Positions 47,259-56,192 of a stretch of 64,000 nt of DNA are shown here, in pieces. This DNA is from Caldilineaceae bacterium (GTDB taxonomy: Bacteria > Chloroflexota > Anaerolineae > Caldilineales > Caldilineaceae), in contig JAPKMW010000043.1 in NCBI GenBank assembly GCA_026645575.1, forward strand, positions 1-64,000. Reading direction: 5' to 3'. The notes beneath the pieces were generated by a model. That model was not told the origin of the DNA, did no database searches, and was given only the letters and a program-made list of their open reading frames with translations. Both the position numbers and the translations under genes were made by a program. The first letter of the stretch is position 1. Each line of letters starts with the position of its first letter.

Positions 47259-48206
47259 CTATTGGACAAAATGATGGCGGATTAATTGGTAGCCGGAGGC
47301 TACGGTGCCAGTATTGTAGACCCGTAACCAATAGGTCACGGTGTTATTGGTGGACATCTCGGTTTCCACCTCCAGCCGCATCTTGGCGCTGACAACGGTC
47401 GGCTTCACCCGCCACACCACCAGTTGATCCGCAGAGTAACCAAAAGTAAACCAATACTCTTGACCACCGGCCGCCAACGGCGTGGTCTGGTTGACTTGGG
47501 TGCCGGTGGCAGATTTGTAAAAGCTGGATTGGTCATACCCGTCGAGCATATCGGCGTTCAGCCCTGAACCGGAGCCGCCATTGGCGCGCACAATGGTCAT
47601 CACCTCATTGTCGCGCGTGATGGCATTGTCAATGTGTACCTCGGCTACGGTGCCGGCGTTGATCTGTTCGCCACTATGGGCATGGGTGGCCGGAGCAAAG
47701 GCGGTGGCGCTCTGGCCGTTCAGAGAATTGGCGCTCCCCGCCTTTTCGGCATACATGGCATAGGCGACGTGAGCCAGCCGCTGGCGGGGTGCGGCTTCGG
47801 GATCGGTGCCAATGGTAACGCCCAGGTAGAGATCCTGGCCGGTAAAGATCGTGTTATCGAGCGGCGTAGTGTCGCCAAGCAAGGTGTTGAACAGCCCTTT
47901 ATTGACACTCACGCTTTTGGTCTCGGTCCACAAAGGGGCGCCGCCGGTGGCTGTGTTGTAGATCCGAAAGGTAAAGGCATAGGCGCCATCGGCTTTGGCT
48001 TGCCCATTGACTGGGTCAAGCAAACGCCCCTGATAGTGCAGGGCAGGGGTCGCCGCTACGGTTTCCAGACGCGGGCTGATGGGGGGAACCAGAGGAGGCG
48101 CAGCCGCAGGATAGGCATTTGCTGTCGGTACAAACCAAATGATGACCAACGTCATCAAAATACCAATCAATATTCCGCTACTTTGTTTCATCATGCCATA
48201 GATCAT
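47259..48206 (-). CDS. Secreted surface protein, partner of the fibre-like protein
   Basis: A 315-residue secreted protein with signal-peptide-like N-terminus (ILIGILMTLVIIWFVPTANA). Residues about 60-165 are a close homologue of the N-terminal beta domain of the following gene, then the S-L-N-G-Q-S-A-T-A-F neck box. The C-terminal ~120 residues differ: a beta domain with ADMLDGYDQSSFYK and alternating strands to HHFVQ. I chose the ATG at 48206 because GAGGAG lies upstream at usable spacing. It precedes the fibre-like gene by nine bases, so the two are cotranscribed. It is the first gene of the 18-kb secreted block. Confidence 0.65.
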   Translation of the reverse strand: MIYGMMKQSSGILIGILMTLVIIWFVPTANAYPAAAPPLVPPISPRLETVAATPALHYQGRLLDPVNGQAKADGAYAFTFRIYNTATGGAPLWTETKSVSVNKGLFNTLLGDTTPLDNTIFTGQDLYLGVTIGTDPEAAPRQRLAHVAYAMYAEKAGSANSLNGQSATAFAPATHAHSGEQINAGTVAEVHIDNAITRDNEVMTIVRANGGSGSGLNADMLDGYDQSSFYKSATGTQVNQTTPLAAGGQEYWFTFGYSADQLVVWRVKPTVVSAKMRLEVETEMSTNNTVTYWLRVYNTGTVASGYQLIRHHFVQ

Positions 48207-48251
48207 GCGCGGCTTCTCCTCAACTTTGCAATCGGGCATTTGTCGTACTTA

Positions 48252-48359
48252 TTACGGCAAACTGCTCTCATCACGTATGCCAGTAATGGATTATGCGTTA
48301 TCGATTGTTCTTATTGGCTTTTGTTCATTCTTTTTTGCTAATGAATGCGTTTGCCGTAA
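48252..48359. promoter_or_regulatory. Distant 11-bp inverted pair TTACGGCAAAC / GTTTGCCGTAA
   Basis: TTACGGCAAAC (48252-48262) and its perfect complement GTTTGCCGTAA (48349-48359) lie 86 bases apart, upstream of the secreted block. They could be two half-operators for a looping repressor or arms of a large leader structure. Confidence 0.35.
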
Positions 48360-48406
48360 GGATTTGTTTGGCATCAATCAAAATTCCATTCGGTCTCTTC
48401 TCGTCG

Positions 48407-48448
48407 TTGATCAGTTTTGATCAGGTTTGATCAGGTTTGAATTTGATC
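48407..48448. promoter_or_regulatory. Tandem TTGATCA sites with 10-bp phasing
   Basis: TTGATCA occurs at 48407-48413, 48417-48423 and 48427-48433, exactly 10 bases apart, with a fourth degenerate TTTGATCGG at 48443. Each contains the palindrome TGATCA. The array lies 200 bases upstream of the first gene of the minus-strand secreted block and 500 bases from the plus-strand kinase gene. It could be an operator array. The rest of 48240-48949 holds the inverted pair at 48252 and the hairpin at 48636, with no convincing gene. Confidence 0.45.
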
Positions 48449-48635
48449 GGTTATGCAGCACAAACCATCCTACGGCGAGGTGATGAAAGAGCAATGGTTG
48501 TAGGTGGAACTTGAAGGGTGATACAAATAGTATACTGCACTCTTGCTGTTTTGTCTACGGTATTTTGATAAATTTTTTACCCAAAGTGGTTGGTTTTTCC
48601 TAGGAAAGATAACGATATACTTACGTAATAATGAT

Positions 48636-48687
48636 AGGTGGCAAATGGCAGGGTCCTCAGTGTGTTTGCTACTGCCACTTGCCACCT
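48636..48687. repeat. Hairpin AGGTGGCAAATGGCAG
   Basis: Arms 48636-48651 and 48672-48687 (AGGTGGCAAATGGCAG / CTGCCACTTGCCACCT) match with one difference around a 20-base loop. It lies in the spacer before the kinase-like gene; the role is unknown. Confidence 0.6.
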
Positions 48688-48949
48688 GCTACCGTTCCAC
48701 CACTCTTCAATTTGCCCTAGCCACCTGACCAGGATTCGACCTGTCCACTTGGTGAGTCTATTTTCTGCCTCCGTGGCTGATGGCATGAACAATAATCTGT
48801 TTTAGAGTAGACGCAGGCTAATGTGAAGGTTATGAAGCGAAACTGGGGTAGTGATCCCGGTTTCGTATTGTTTCTACCGGTCAGAGTGGCAAGGCGCTGT
48901 CCCATCCATTGACCCGCTTTTTGCCGGCGAGCTGCAGGGAGGGCTGGTT

Positions 48950-50098
48950 GTGAAATTAGAGGTTGCACAGATTGCCGCATATCTCACCCAACGTTTCCAG
49001 ACCGAGGTGAAAGTGCTGCGCTTACGAAACCCCAACGACGCCGGCGCTCCCCAAGCGCCGTTGATGAATGGCGCAGCCCTTCTCAACGTGACTGAAGCGC
49101 CGGCGCTTAAAACCTTTGGCTATGGGGAGCCGATCCTGGTTGAATGTTTGATCAATGGCAAGCCGTCGCGCTTGGTGTTGCAAACGGCGGCGGCCAATTC
49201 CTTTGGTCATGATTGGCGCGCCGATCGCGCCGCCGAAATTCTGCTCAGTTATGACACCTACAATGCCCTGCCCCACCACACCCATGCTTTGGATATTGGT
49301 GTCATTACCAGCGATGACAAGCTAGTTTCATTGGCGGAGGGTGATGAGTTTTTTGTCTTAACGGATCATGTCAACGGTGAACCGTATGCTCGTGATCTGC
49401 TGCGTCTGCGTGACACGGGCGAGGCAACCGGCGTCGATCTACGACGCGCTCGCCAACTCGCGCTCTATCTGGCGGAGATCCATGCTGTCAAACATGATGC
49501 CCCCACCCTCTATGCCCGTCGGATTCGGGATACGGTCGGGAGCGGTGAGGGGATCATGGGGCTGGCTGACAGCTACGCCGCCGACAATCCATTGGTCGAA
49601 TGGTCGTGGTTGGAAGAATTTGAAAAGACTTGTGTCACCTGGCGCTGGCGCTTAAAGAATAAGACCCACCGGTTGGCCCAAGTGCATGGCGATTTTCATC
49701 CCTACAATGTCTACTTTGAACGTAACGGGGAGTTTCATGTCGTGGATCGGAGCCGGGGCGCTTGGGGTGAACCAGCGGATGACGTGGCCTGTATGGCGAT
49801 CAACTATCTCTTTTTCTCGTTGCAGCGGAGTAGTTGGCTGACGGCGCCCTTTGCCCAGTTATGGAACATCTTCTGGAACACCTATCTGACTGCCAGCAAA
49901 GACCATGAAATATTGACCGTTGTTCCTCCCTTCTTTGCCTGGCGCGCCCTCGTCCTGGCCAGCCCAACCTGGTATAACATCTCTGACACGGTGCGCTATA
50001 CGCTCCTGGGGGCCGCCCGTGCCATGCTCCAAACCGAGATCTTCAACCCCGCTGACATGAATGCGTATTTGAGCGTGGGGGATGAGGCGGTTGGTTAG
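48950..50098 (+). CDS. APH-like phosphotransferase/kinase-fold protein
   Basis: A 382-residue protein of the aminoglycoside-phosphotransferase-like superfamily. The catalytic loop is HGDFHPYNV (His246, Asp248, Asn253), the metal-binding strand is HVVDRSRGAWGEPADDVA, and the N-lobe has ILVECLINGKPSRLVLQTA with the usual basic residue. The C-lobe is large. The family contains antibiotic and small-molecule kinases; the substrate cannot be read. I chose the GTG at 48950 (KLEVAQIAAYL) with GGGAGGG five bases upstream; the frame stays open to 48851 without a ribosome-binding site. It is followed by the GCGAGTCC hairpin and a convergent PdxA-like gene. Confidence 0.75.
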   Translation: MKLEVAQIAAYLTQRFQTEVKVLRLRNPNDAGAPQAPLMNGAALLNVTEAPALKTFGYGEPILVECLINGKPSRLVLQTAAANSFGHDWRADRAAEILLSYDTYNALPHHTHALDIGVITSDDKLVSLAEGDEFFVLTDHVNGEPYARDLLRLRDTGEATGVDLRRARQLALYLAEIHAVKHDAPTLYARRIRDTVGSGEGIMGLADSYAADNPLVEWSWLEEFEKTCVTWRWRLKNKTHRLAQVHGDFHPYNVYFERNGEFHVVDRSRGAWGEPADDVACMAINYLFFSLQRSSWLTAPFAQLWNIFWNTYLTASKDHEILTVVPPFFAWRALVLASPTWYNISDTVRYTLLGAARAMLQTEIFNPADMNAYLSVGDEAVG

Positions 50099-50125
50099 GG
50101 GCTGTAAAAATTTAATGCCATATAC

Positions 50126-50186
50126 CGCTCTTTGCGAGTCCGTGACTCGCCCCAGCCGGTTTCGAGTCACGGACTCGCAAAGAGCG
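50126..50186. terminator. 24-bp perfect hairpin of the GCGAGTCC family
   Basis: Arms 50126-50149 and 50163-50186 are perfectly complementary (CGCTCTTTGCGAGTCCGTGA...), with a 13-base loop. It separates convergent genes. It shares the nested palindrome GCGAGTCCGTGACTCG with 24959 and 43376. Confidence 0.85.
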
Positions 50187-50190
50187 AGGT

Positions 50191-51195
<1,005 letters not shown>

Positions 51196-51303
51196 TAATC
51201 TATCCTACAAGTATGGCAACTTTTGACAGAAATGCAAGCAATGCCGATAATGGTAGTCAAAACGACAAGTTTTTTTACAAAATCCCCTCTGGAAAGGGGA
51301 AGG

Positions 51304-51900
51304 ATGTCAGAGCAGCAAAGCGAATTGAGTGAAACACGCAGACAAGCAGTTATGTTGGCTCGCCAACGGTTGGCCGCACAACCGCTCTTTCTCGACACAG
51401 AAACAACCGGTGTCCGTTCCACCGCCGAAATCATTGAAATTTCCCTGATCGACCATACCGGTGAAATCCTGCTGGATTCGCTGGTACGTCCGCGCCAGCC
51501 GATTCCGTCTGCCGCCACGCTAGTGCATGGGATTAACGACACAATGGTGGCGACAGCGCCCACCTGGCCCGAACTCTGGCCACAGGTTCAAGCCATCCTG
51601 GCCGAACGCGCCATCGGCATTTACAATGTCGATTTCGACCTGCGCCTGCTCAAGCAGACCCATCAACAATATGGACTGCTCTGGCCCGATCCCACCTTTA
51701 CGCCCTTCTGCATCATGCAGATTTACGCCCAGTTCTATGGCGAGTGGGACATCCACCGCAACACCTGGCGCTGGCAGAGCCTGGAAAAAGCCGGCCACCG
51801 CTTCAACATTCCCCTACGTAACAGCCACCGCGCCAAAGATGATGCCCTCCTGGCGCGGGCGGTGTTGCAGGAGATTGCGAAAACAGAAGCGCATGGCTAG
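51304..51900 (+). CDS. DEDDh 3'-5' exonuclease (DnaQ-like)
   Basis: A 198-residue exonuclease of the DnaQ fold: Exo I LFLDTETTG (Asp31, Glu33), Exo II region IGIYNVDFDLRLL, and Exo III HRAKDDALLA with the DEDDh histidine. Such proteins remove 3' nucleotides from DNA or RNA, as proofreading subunits or in RNA turnover. No polymerase domain is attached. I chose the ATG at 51304, just after GGAAAGGGGAAGG; a longer frame from 51223 has no support. It is divergent from the PdxA-like gene. Confidence 0.85.
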   Translation: MSEQQSELSETRRQAVMLARQRLAAQPLFLDTETTGVRSTAEIIEISLIDHTGEILLDSLVRPRQPIPSAATLVHGINDTMVATAPTWPELWPQVQAILAERAIGIYNVDFDLRLLKQTHQQYGLLWPDPTFTPFCIMQIYAQFYGEWDIHRNTWRWQSLEKAGHRFNIPLRNSHRAKDDALLARAVLQEIAKTEAHG

Positions 51901-51933
51901 ATAGTGGGTGGACGCAAATTAGTTCTTGCTAAT

Positions 51934-52377
51934 TTACTGCCCCCACAATATGCGGTCAATCTTTCCGTTGATAGCATCGACATCAATGATTAAGTCACCG
52001 CCGCGCCGGTCTAAATAATCTTTGGCGCCATAGTTCACGCGCCAGAACATCATTCCATCTTGTATATATTGGGTCATTGTGATGAGGCTGTTCAACGTAT
52101 CAACGCCTAATTCCTTAGCTCGTTTGTTCGCCACAGCCATCACATTGGCTGTTGACATCGCAACTGCGTCTTTGTAGACATCTGCTATTAGTGTCAATGC
52201 CATGATCTGTACACCCGTTACCCACCGTAAGATTTCGATCTGCCCATTAGCATTGCGCAAGATAAAGCCGCCTTCTTCATGTCCACCGGAAACACCTGGT
52301 TGTGAATCAAGCCAAGCGGCACTCATCGCTGCAATAACAACCTGTTCTCGCAACAACTCTGTATAATCTGACGCCAT
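51934..52377 (-). CDS. Hypothetical protein with HEEGG segment
   Basis: A 147-residue protein, not recognised. The first ~57 residues carry AWLDSQPGVSGGHEEGGFIL and QIEILRW, a pattern I have seen in small proteins near predicted toxins and JAB-like domains in Chloroflexota, but the fit is not strong enough to name a family. The second half (ALTLIADVYKDAVAMSTANVM onward) is of different character, with helices and DYLDRRGGDLIIDVD at the end, so the protein may be a fusion of an eroded domain to an unrelated one. It has no signal peptide. It faces the exonuclease gene. Confidence 0.45.
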   Translation of the reverse strand: MASDYTELLREQVVIAAMSAAWLDSQPGVSGGHEEGGFILRNANGQIEILRWVTGVQIMALTLIADVYKDAVAMSTANVMAVANKRAKELGVDTLNSLITMTQYIQDGMMFWRVNYGAKDYLDRRGGDLIIDVDAINGKIDRILWGQ

Positions 52378-52422
52378 ATGCCCAACCCTTTATCATGGGA
52401 GCAAAAGATAAGCTAGGTTTGC

Positions 52423-53733
52423 TTACGCCAACGCCCACGGACAGCGCATATTCCCATGTGCATCAAATTGCAGCGGCGTCTCCTCCTTGATGCTGAGGCG
52501 GGGGTGAGCTTCTACGTCTTTGCGTAAGTTGGGGCTGACCCAGATATGGTCGAGCGTCAGCGTGTCCTGGATAAAGACCATGCGGGCGTCGGCCCATGGG
52601 CGGGCGCAGCCGCGTAGGGCGACTTGCAGAGCGGCGCGGTCATCGGGCATGGTGAGCGGCAGGCTAGTGCGGTACATGCCAAAAATGCCGGAGGTAATGG
52701 TGTTGGTGTAGGTGGCGATCCAGTCGATCTTCTTGAAGACGCGGGCGGTGGTCACATTGGCCAACCCCATACCGCAAGCGTTGCCGTGGGTCTCTTCGGT
52801 CAGGTCAAGCACCGTAATGACGGCAATATCAACATTGCCAAAGGCTTCGGGCTGGCGGGGGATCAGTAGGCGGCTGACGATGTTGGTATCCATACCGGTG
52901 CCGCTAATATTCTTGCCCAGGTTGCGCACCACCAGTACATCAATTTCGGGGAAGGGCAGGCTCGCCATGAGCGATTTGGCCTCTTCCAGTAATTTTGCTT
53001 CCGGCTCCAACCCTACTTTATCAGCGGTCAAGCCTTCAATCTTGGCGGTGCCGTCGTAGGCATTTTCCACCACCGCCAGGGCGCCGACAAAATTGGTGTT
53101 GGTTTCATAGAGACGCGCCGCCGGGGCCAGATATTTCTGAAAGTTGGCGCCGCCACCGCCGTGCATAATTGCCGCGCCATGTTGTTTCCCCCAGCCGATC
53201 ACACACATCTTGGAGGGGCCGCTCTCCAGATGGCTGCGGAAATCGGTATGCGGCTTGATGCGGCTGACCAACATACAGTGGTCGGCAGAGGCCGAAACCA
53301 GATCCTGGAAGAGGGGCGGGCCATCGGGAATGCGCCCAATCTCCTTGACCTCCATGGTGGCGCGAATTTCAGCGTTGACGCTCTTTTCGGTGACGCCCAA
53401 TTCGGCCAGCATGGTTTTCTGTCCCTCGGCGGTGGCGCCGCCGTGGCTGCCCATGGCCGGCAGGACAAAGGGGTTCATCCCGGCTTCGCGCAACCCTTCA
53501 ATTGTCGCTTTGACAATCTGCGGCAGGTTGGCAATGCCGCGGCTACCGACGCCGACGGCCACCGTTGCGCCCGGCTTCATGCGCGCCAGCAACCCCCCTT
53601 CTTTGAGCGCTCGTTTGGCCGCCGCGCCCACATCACCCACATCAGGCGCATGGAAGGTTTGTTTCACGGACAGGAGCGAATTGGGCAGATCCGCCGGAAA
53701 ATCGAGTTGTTGAATCTGTTCAAGCAATTTCAT
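52423..53733 (-). CDS. LarA-like (DUF2088) protein
   Basis: A 436-residue soluble protein resembling the nickel-dependent lactate racemase family and its DUF2088 relatives. Residues about 40-130 have VAVGVGSRGIANLP, AMGSHGGATAEG (the region that holds a cofactor-binding His in LarA) and a helix-rich face. Residues 150-240 have VSRIKPHTDFRS and GKQHGAAIMHGGGG. The C-terminal half has VRNLGKNISGTGMDTN and ETHGNACGMG, not typical of LarA itself, so the reaction is uncertain; a hydroxy-acid racemase-like role is plausible. No larB, larC or larE maturation gene is in the window. The catabolic genes that follow diverge from it. Confidence 0.65.
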   Translation of the reverse strand: MKLLEQIQQLDFPADLPNSLLSVKQTFHAPDVGDVGAAAKRALKEGGLLARMKPGATVAVGVGSRGIANLPQIVKATIEGLREAGMNPFVLPAMGSHGGATAEGQKTMLAELGVTEKSVNAEIRATMEVKEIGRIPDGPPLFQDLVSASADHCMLVSRIKPHTDFRSHLESGPSKMCVIGWGKQHGAAIMHGGGGANFQKYLAPAARLYETNTNFVGALAVVENAYDGTAKIEGLTADKVGLEPEAKLLEEAKSLMASLPFPEIDVLVVRNLGKNISGTGMDTNIVSRLLIPRQPEAFGNVDIAVITVLDLTEETHGNACGMGLANVTTARVFKKIDWIATYTNTITSGIFGMYRTSLPLTMPDDRAALQVALRGCARPWADARMVFIQDTLTLDHIWVSPNLRKDVEAHPRLSIKEETPLQFDAHGNMRCPWALA

Positions 53734-53970
53734 GAGAGACCATCACCTTTCTTGATTGGCACAGGTAGGCGTTGTTGGTGGCTCGTGGCTGGCGCCAGGA
53801 ACCATTTACAATTGCAGGTAAGTATACACAAAAAACCGATGGATGAGAAGCAGCAAAAAAGAAAAATCGTTACGGTCTGCCTTTTGGCCCGCTTTTCTGA
53901 AAGGCAATAGGCTGCTATAATGCAGCTATTGAGTCAACCGGCCTATCTACTATCATCCAGGAGTCTGTCC

Positions 53971-55050
53971 ATGCTCATTATTGACGCCCATCTCGATTTG
54001 TCGATGAACGCGTTGCAGTTGAATCGCGATCTCTTGCTCTCGGCCTATAGTATCCGTACCCAAGAGCAGCGCACCCCCGGCAAAGGACGGGCGCAAGGCA
54101 CCGTCGCCTTCCCCGACATGCGCCGCGGCCGCCTGGCGCTCAGTGTGGCGACCTTGATTGCCCGTTCCACCGGTCGCCCCGTGCCTTATATTGACTTCCA
54201 TTCGCCCGCGCAGGCGTACGGCATGGCCCACGGGCAACTGGCCTACTATCGCGCCCTGGAACAGCAAGGGCATATCCGTATTATCAGCGATGTGGCGGCG
54301 CTTGATGCCCATTGGGCCGAGTGGCAGGCGTGGGATGCCGCCCACCCGGAAGAGACAACCCAGACGCCGCCCCTTGGTTTTGTCATTAGCATGGAGGGCG
54401 CCGATCCTATTTTGGCGCCGGAGCAACTGTCGGCGTGGTGGGATGCTGGTCTTCGCCTGCTGGGGCCAACCCACTATGGCCCCGGTCGCTATGCCGGCGG
54501 CACCGGTACAGAACTAGGCTTGACCGAAATTGGCGCCCCCCTTTTGCGCGAGATGGAACGGCTGGGGATTGTGCTGGATCTGACCCACCTTTCGGATGAG
54601 GCGTTCTGGGAATCATTGGAGCATTACAATGGGCTGGTGCTGGCAAGTCATAACAACTGTCGCGCATTGGTGCCTCATCAACGCCAATTTAGCGACGCCC
54701 AATTGCGCGCGATCTTTGAGCGCGATGGCGTCATCGGTGCGGCGATGGACACCTGGATGCTCCAACCCGGCTGGGTGGTTGATCAAAGCAGCAACGCCGG
54801 CGTCACCCTGGAAACGGTCGTTGACCATATCGACCACATCTGTCAACTGGCCGGCAACAGTCGCCATGCCGCCATCGGCACGGATCTGGATGGCGGCTAT
54901 GGGCGCGAGCAATCGCCCTGTGACCTGGACACCATCGCCGATCTGCAAAAGCTCACCGGCATCTTGACCAAACGAGGCTACCAGTCCACCGACATTGACG
55001 CTATTCTCCACGGCAACTGGCTACGGCTGCTGCGGCAGGCATGGCAGTGA
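53971..55050 (+). CDS. M19 membrane-dipeptidase-family protein
   Basis: A 359-residue zinc dipeptidase of the renal-dipeptidase (M19) family. Metal ligands: DAHLD (His7, Asp9), SMEGAD (bridging Glu), LTHLSDEAFW and ASHNNCRAL (His residues), and IGTDLDGG (catalytic Asp). Family members hydrolyse dipeptides, often with D- or dehydro-amino acids at the C-terminal position. No signal peptide is seen, so it is cytoplasmic. I chose the ATG at 53971 with AGGAG seven bases upstream; a longer frame from 53920 is not supported. It is the first of a plus-strand series of four hydrolase, aldolase and isomerase genes. Confidence 0.85.
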   Translation: MLIIDAHLDLSMNALQLNRDLLLSAYSIRTQEQRTPGKGRAQGTVAFPDMRRGRLALSVATLIARSTGRPVPYIDFHSPAQAYGMAHGQLAYYRALEQQGHIRIISDVAALDAHWAEWQAWDAAHPEETTQTPPLGFVISMEGADPILAPEQLSAWWDAGLRLLGPTHYGPGRYAGGTGTELGLTEIGAPLLREMERLGIVLDLTHLSDEAFWESLEHYNGLVLASHNNCRALVPHQRQFSDAQLRAIFERDGVIGAAMDTWMLQPGWVVDQSSNAGVTLETVVDHIDHICQLAGNSRHAAIGTDLDGGYGREQSPCDLDTIADLQKLTGILTKRGYQSTDIDAILHGNWLRLLRQAWQ

Positions 55051-55060
55051 GGTCAGACAG

Positions 55061-55107
55061 GAATTACGAGTTACGAAAGTACAGACGTAATTCGTAACTC
55101 GTAATTC
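55061..55107. repeat. Hairpin of GAATTACGAGTTACG words
   Basis: Arms GAATTACGAGTTACGAA (55061-55077) and TTCGTAACTCGTAATTC (55091-55107) are perfect. A further tandem TTCGTAATTCGTAAC runs to 55122. It lies between two co-directional genes and belongs to the same family as 19505. Confidence 0.8.
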
Positions 55108-55155
55108 GTAATTCGTAACTCTCCTTCTCTGTATATACAGAAAGATACAACAATC

Positions 55156-56058
55156 ATGCACCAATTACCCTTTGCCCTCCCCGGTCGCTTCTGGCGGGGC
55201 AATCTGCACACGCATAGTACAAATTCGGATGGCGCGTATGCGGTGGAGGCGGTCTGCCAGCGTTACCATCAGGCTGGTTACGATTTTATGGCGCTGACCG
55301 ACCATTTCCTGGAACGGTACAACTGGCCGATCACCGATACGCGCGCCTTCCGCAGCGATGATTTCACCACCATCATCGGCGCCGAGTTGCATACCGACCA
55401 GACCGAGATGGGCGAAATTTGGCACATCCTGGCGGTCGGCTTGCCGCTGGACTTTGCCACGCCGACTGCGGACGAAAGCGCCGCTCATCTGGCCCAACGG
55501 GCGATGGCTGCCGGCGCGTATGTAGCCGTAGCCCATCCGGCCTGGTATTGCCTCACGGAACGAGACATTGACGCGCTTGGCCCGGTCGATGCGATTGAAA
55601 TCTTCAACGGCATCGCCTATGACCACAACGACCACGCCGACAGTTGGCAGATCGCCGACATTATGTTGGGGCGCGGTAAGCGTTACGGCGCCTGCGCCAC
55701 CGATGATTTTCATGGCACCGGCGCCCGCTATGATTTCCGCCGCGGCTGGGTCTGGGTCAAAAGTGAAACATTAGAACCAGCGGCGCTATTAGCTGCGCTC
55801 AAAGCCGGTCACTACTATTCCAGCACCGGGCCGGAGATTTATGACATTCAAGTTTTCCCCGGCGATAAGGTGTTGGTCTCCTGTTCACCGGCCACGCGCG
55901 TCTTTGTCACCGGCAAGGGCAGCAAGTCGGTTGCCGTGGGCGGCAATGGCGAGATCAACTTTGAACTGAGCCTGCGCAAATTTGATAGTCCCTATTGTCG
56001 TGTCACCGTGCGCGGGGCCGACGGCGGTCGCGCCTGGTCGAACCCGATTTGGTTTTAG
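55156..56058 (+). CDS. PHP-domain metal hydrolase
   Basis: A 300-residue protein with the PHP fold: GNLHTHST (His18, His20), FMALTDHF, IGAELHT, VAVAHPAW and ACATDDFHG are the metal-binding boxes in the usual order. The C-terminal ~70 residues (KAGHYYSSTGPEIYDI, then a beta domain ending NPIWF) are typical of stand-alone PHP phosphoesterases and hydrolases of carbohydrate regions. Its substrate is unknown. It follows the M19 gene, separated only by the hairpin at 55061, and precedes the PLP enzyme. Confidence 0.8.
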   Translation: MHQLPFALPGRFWRGNLHTHSTNSDGAYAVEAVCQRYHQAGYDFMALTDHFLERYNWPITDTRAFRSDDFTTIIGAELHTDQTEMGEIWHILAVGLPLDFATPTADESAAHLAQRAMAAGAYVAVAHPAWYCLTERDIDALGPVDAIEIFNGIAYDHNDHADSWQIADIMLGRGKRYGACATDDFHGTGARYDFRRGWVWVKSETLEPAALLAALKAGHYYSSTGPEIYDIQVFPGDKVLVSCSPATRVFVTGKGSKSVAVGGNGEINFELSLRKFDSPYCRVTVRGADGGRAWSNPIWF

Positions 56059-56069
56059 AGAAGTGGTAT

Positions 56070-56131
56070 ATTGGATATTGGGTATTGGGTATTGGGTATT
56101 GGGTATTCGGCCTATTATCGAATACCCAATA
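56070..56131. repeat. TATTGGG tandem repeat and hairpin
   Basis: Four tandem TATTGGG heptamers (about 56076-56104) end in TATTGGGTATTCG (56097-56109), which pairs perfectly with CGAATACCCAATA (56119-56131). The element sits between the PHP and PLP-enzyme genes. It is another member of the short-word hairpin group. Confidence 0.75.
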
Positions 56132-56192
56132 TCTAATATTCAGCAGGCAAGTTACTTTCAACGAAGGCTGCTTTGTGACAGGAGTACTGCGA

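Noticed and set aside
56070..56131. TATTGGG repeats as a telomere-like or CRISPR-like array
   Set aside because: Only four units, followed by their own complement, and no spacers. They fit the short-word hairpin class.
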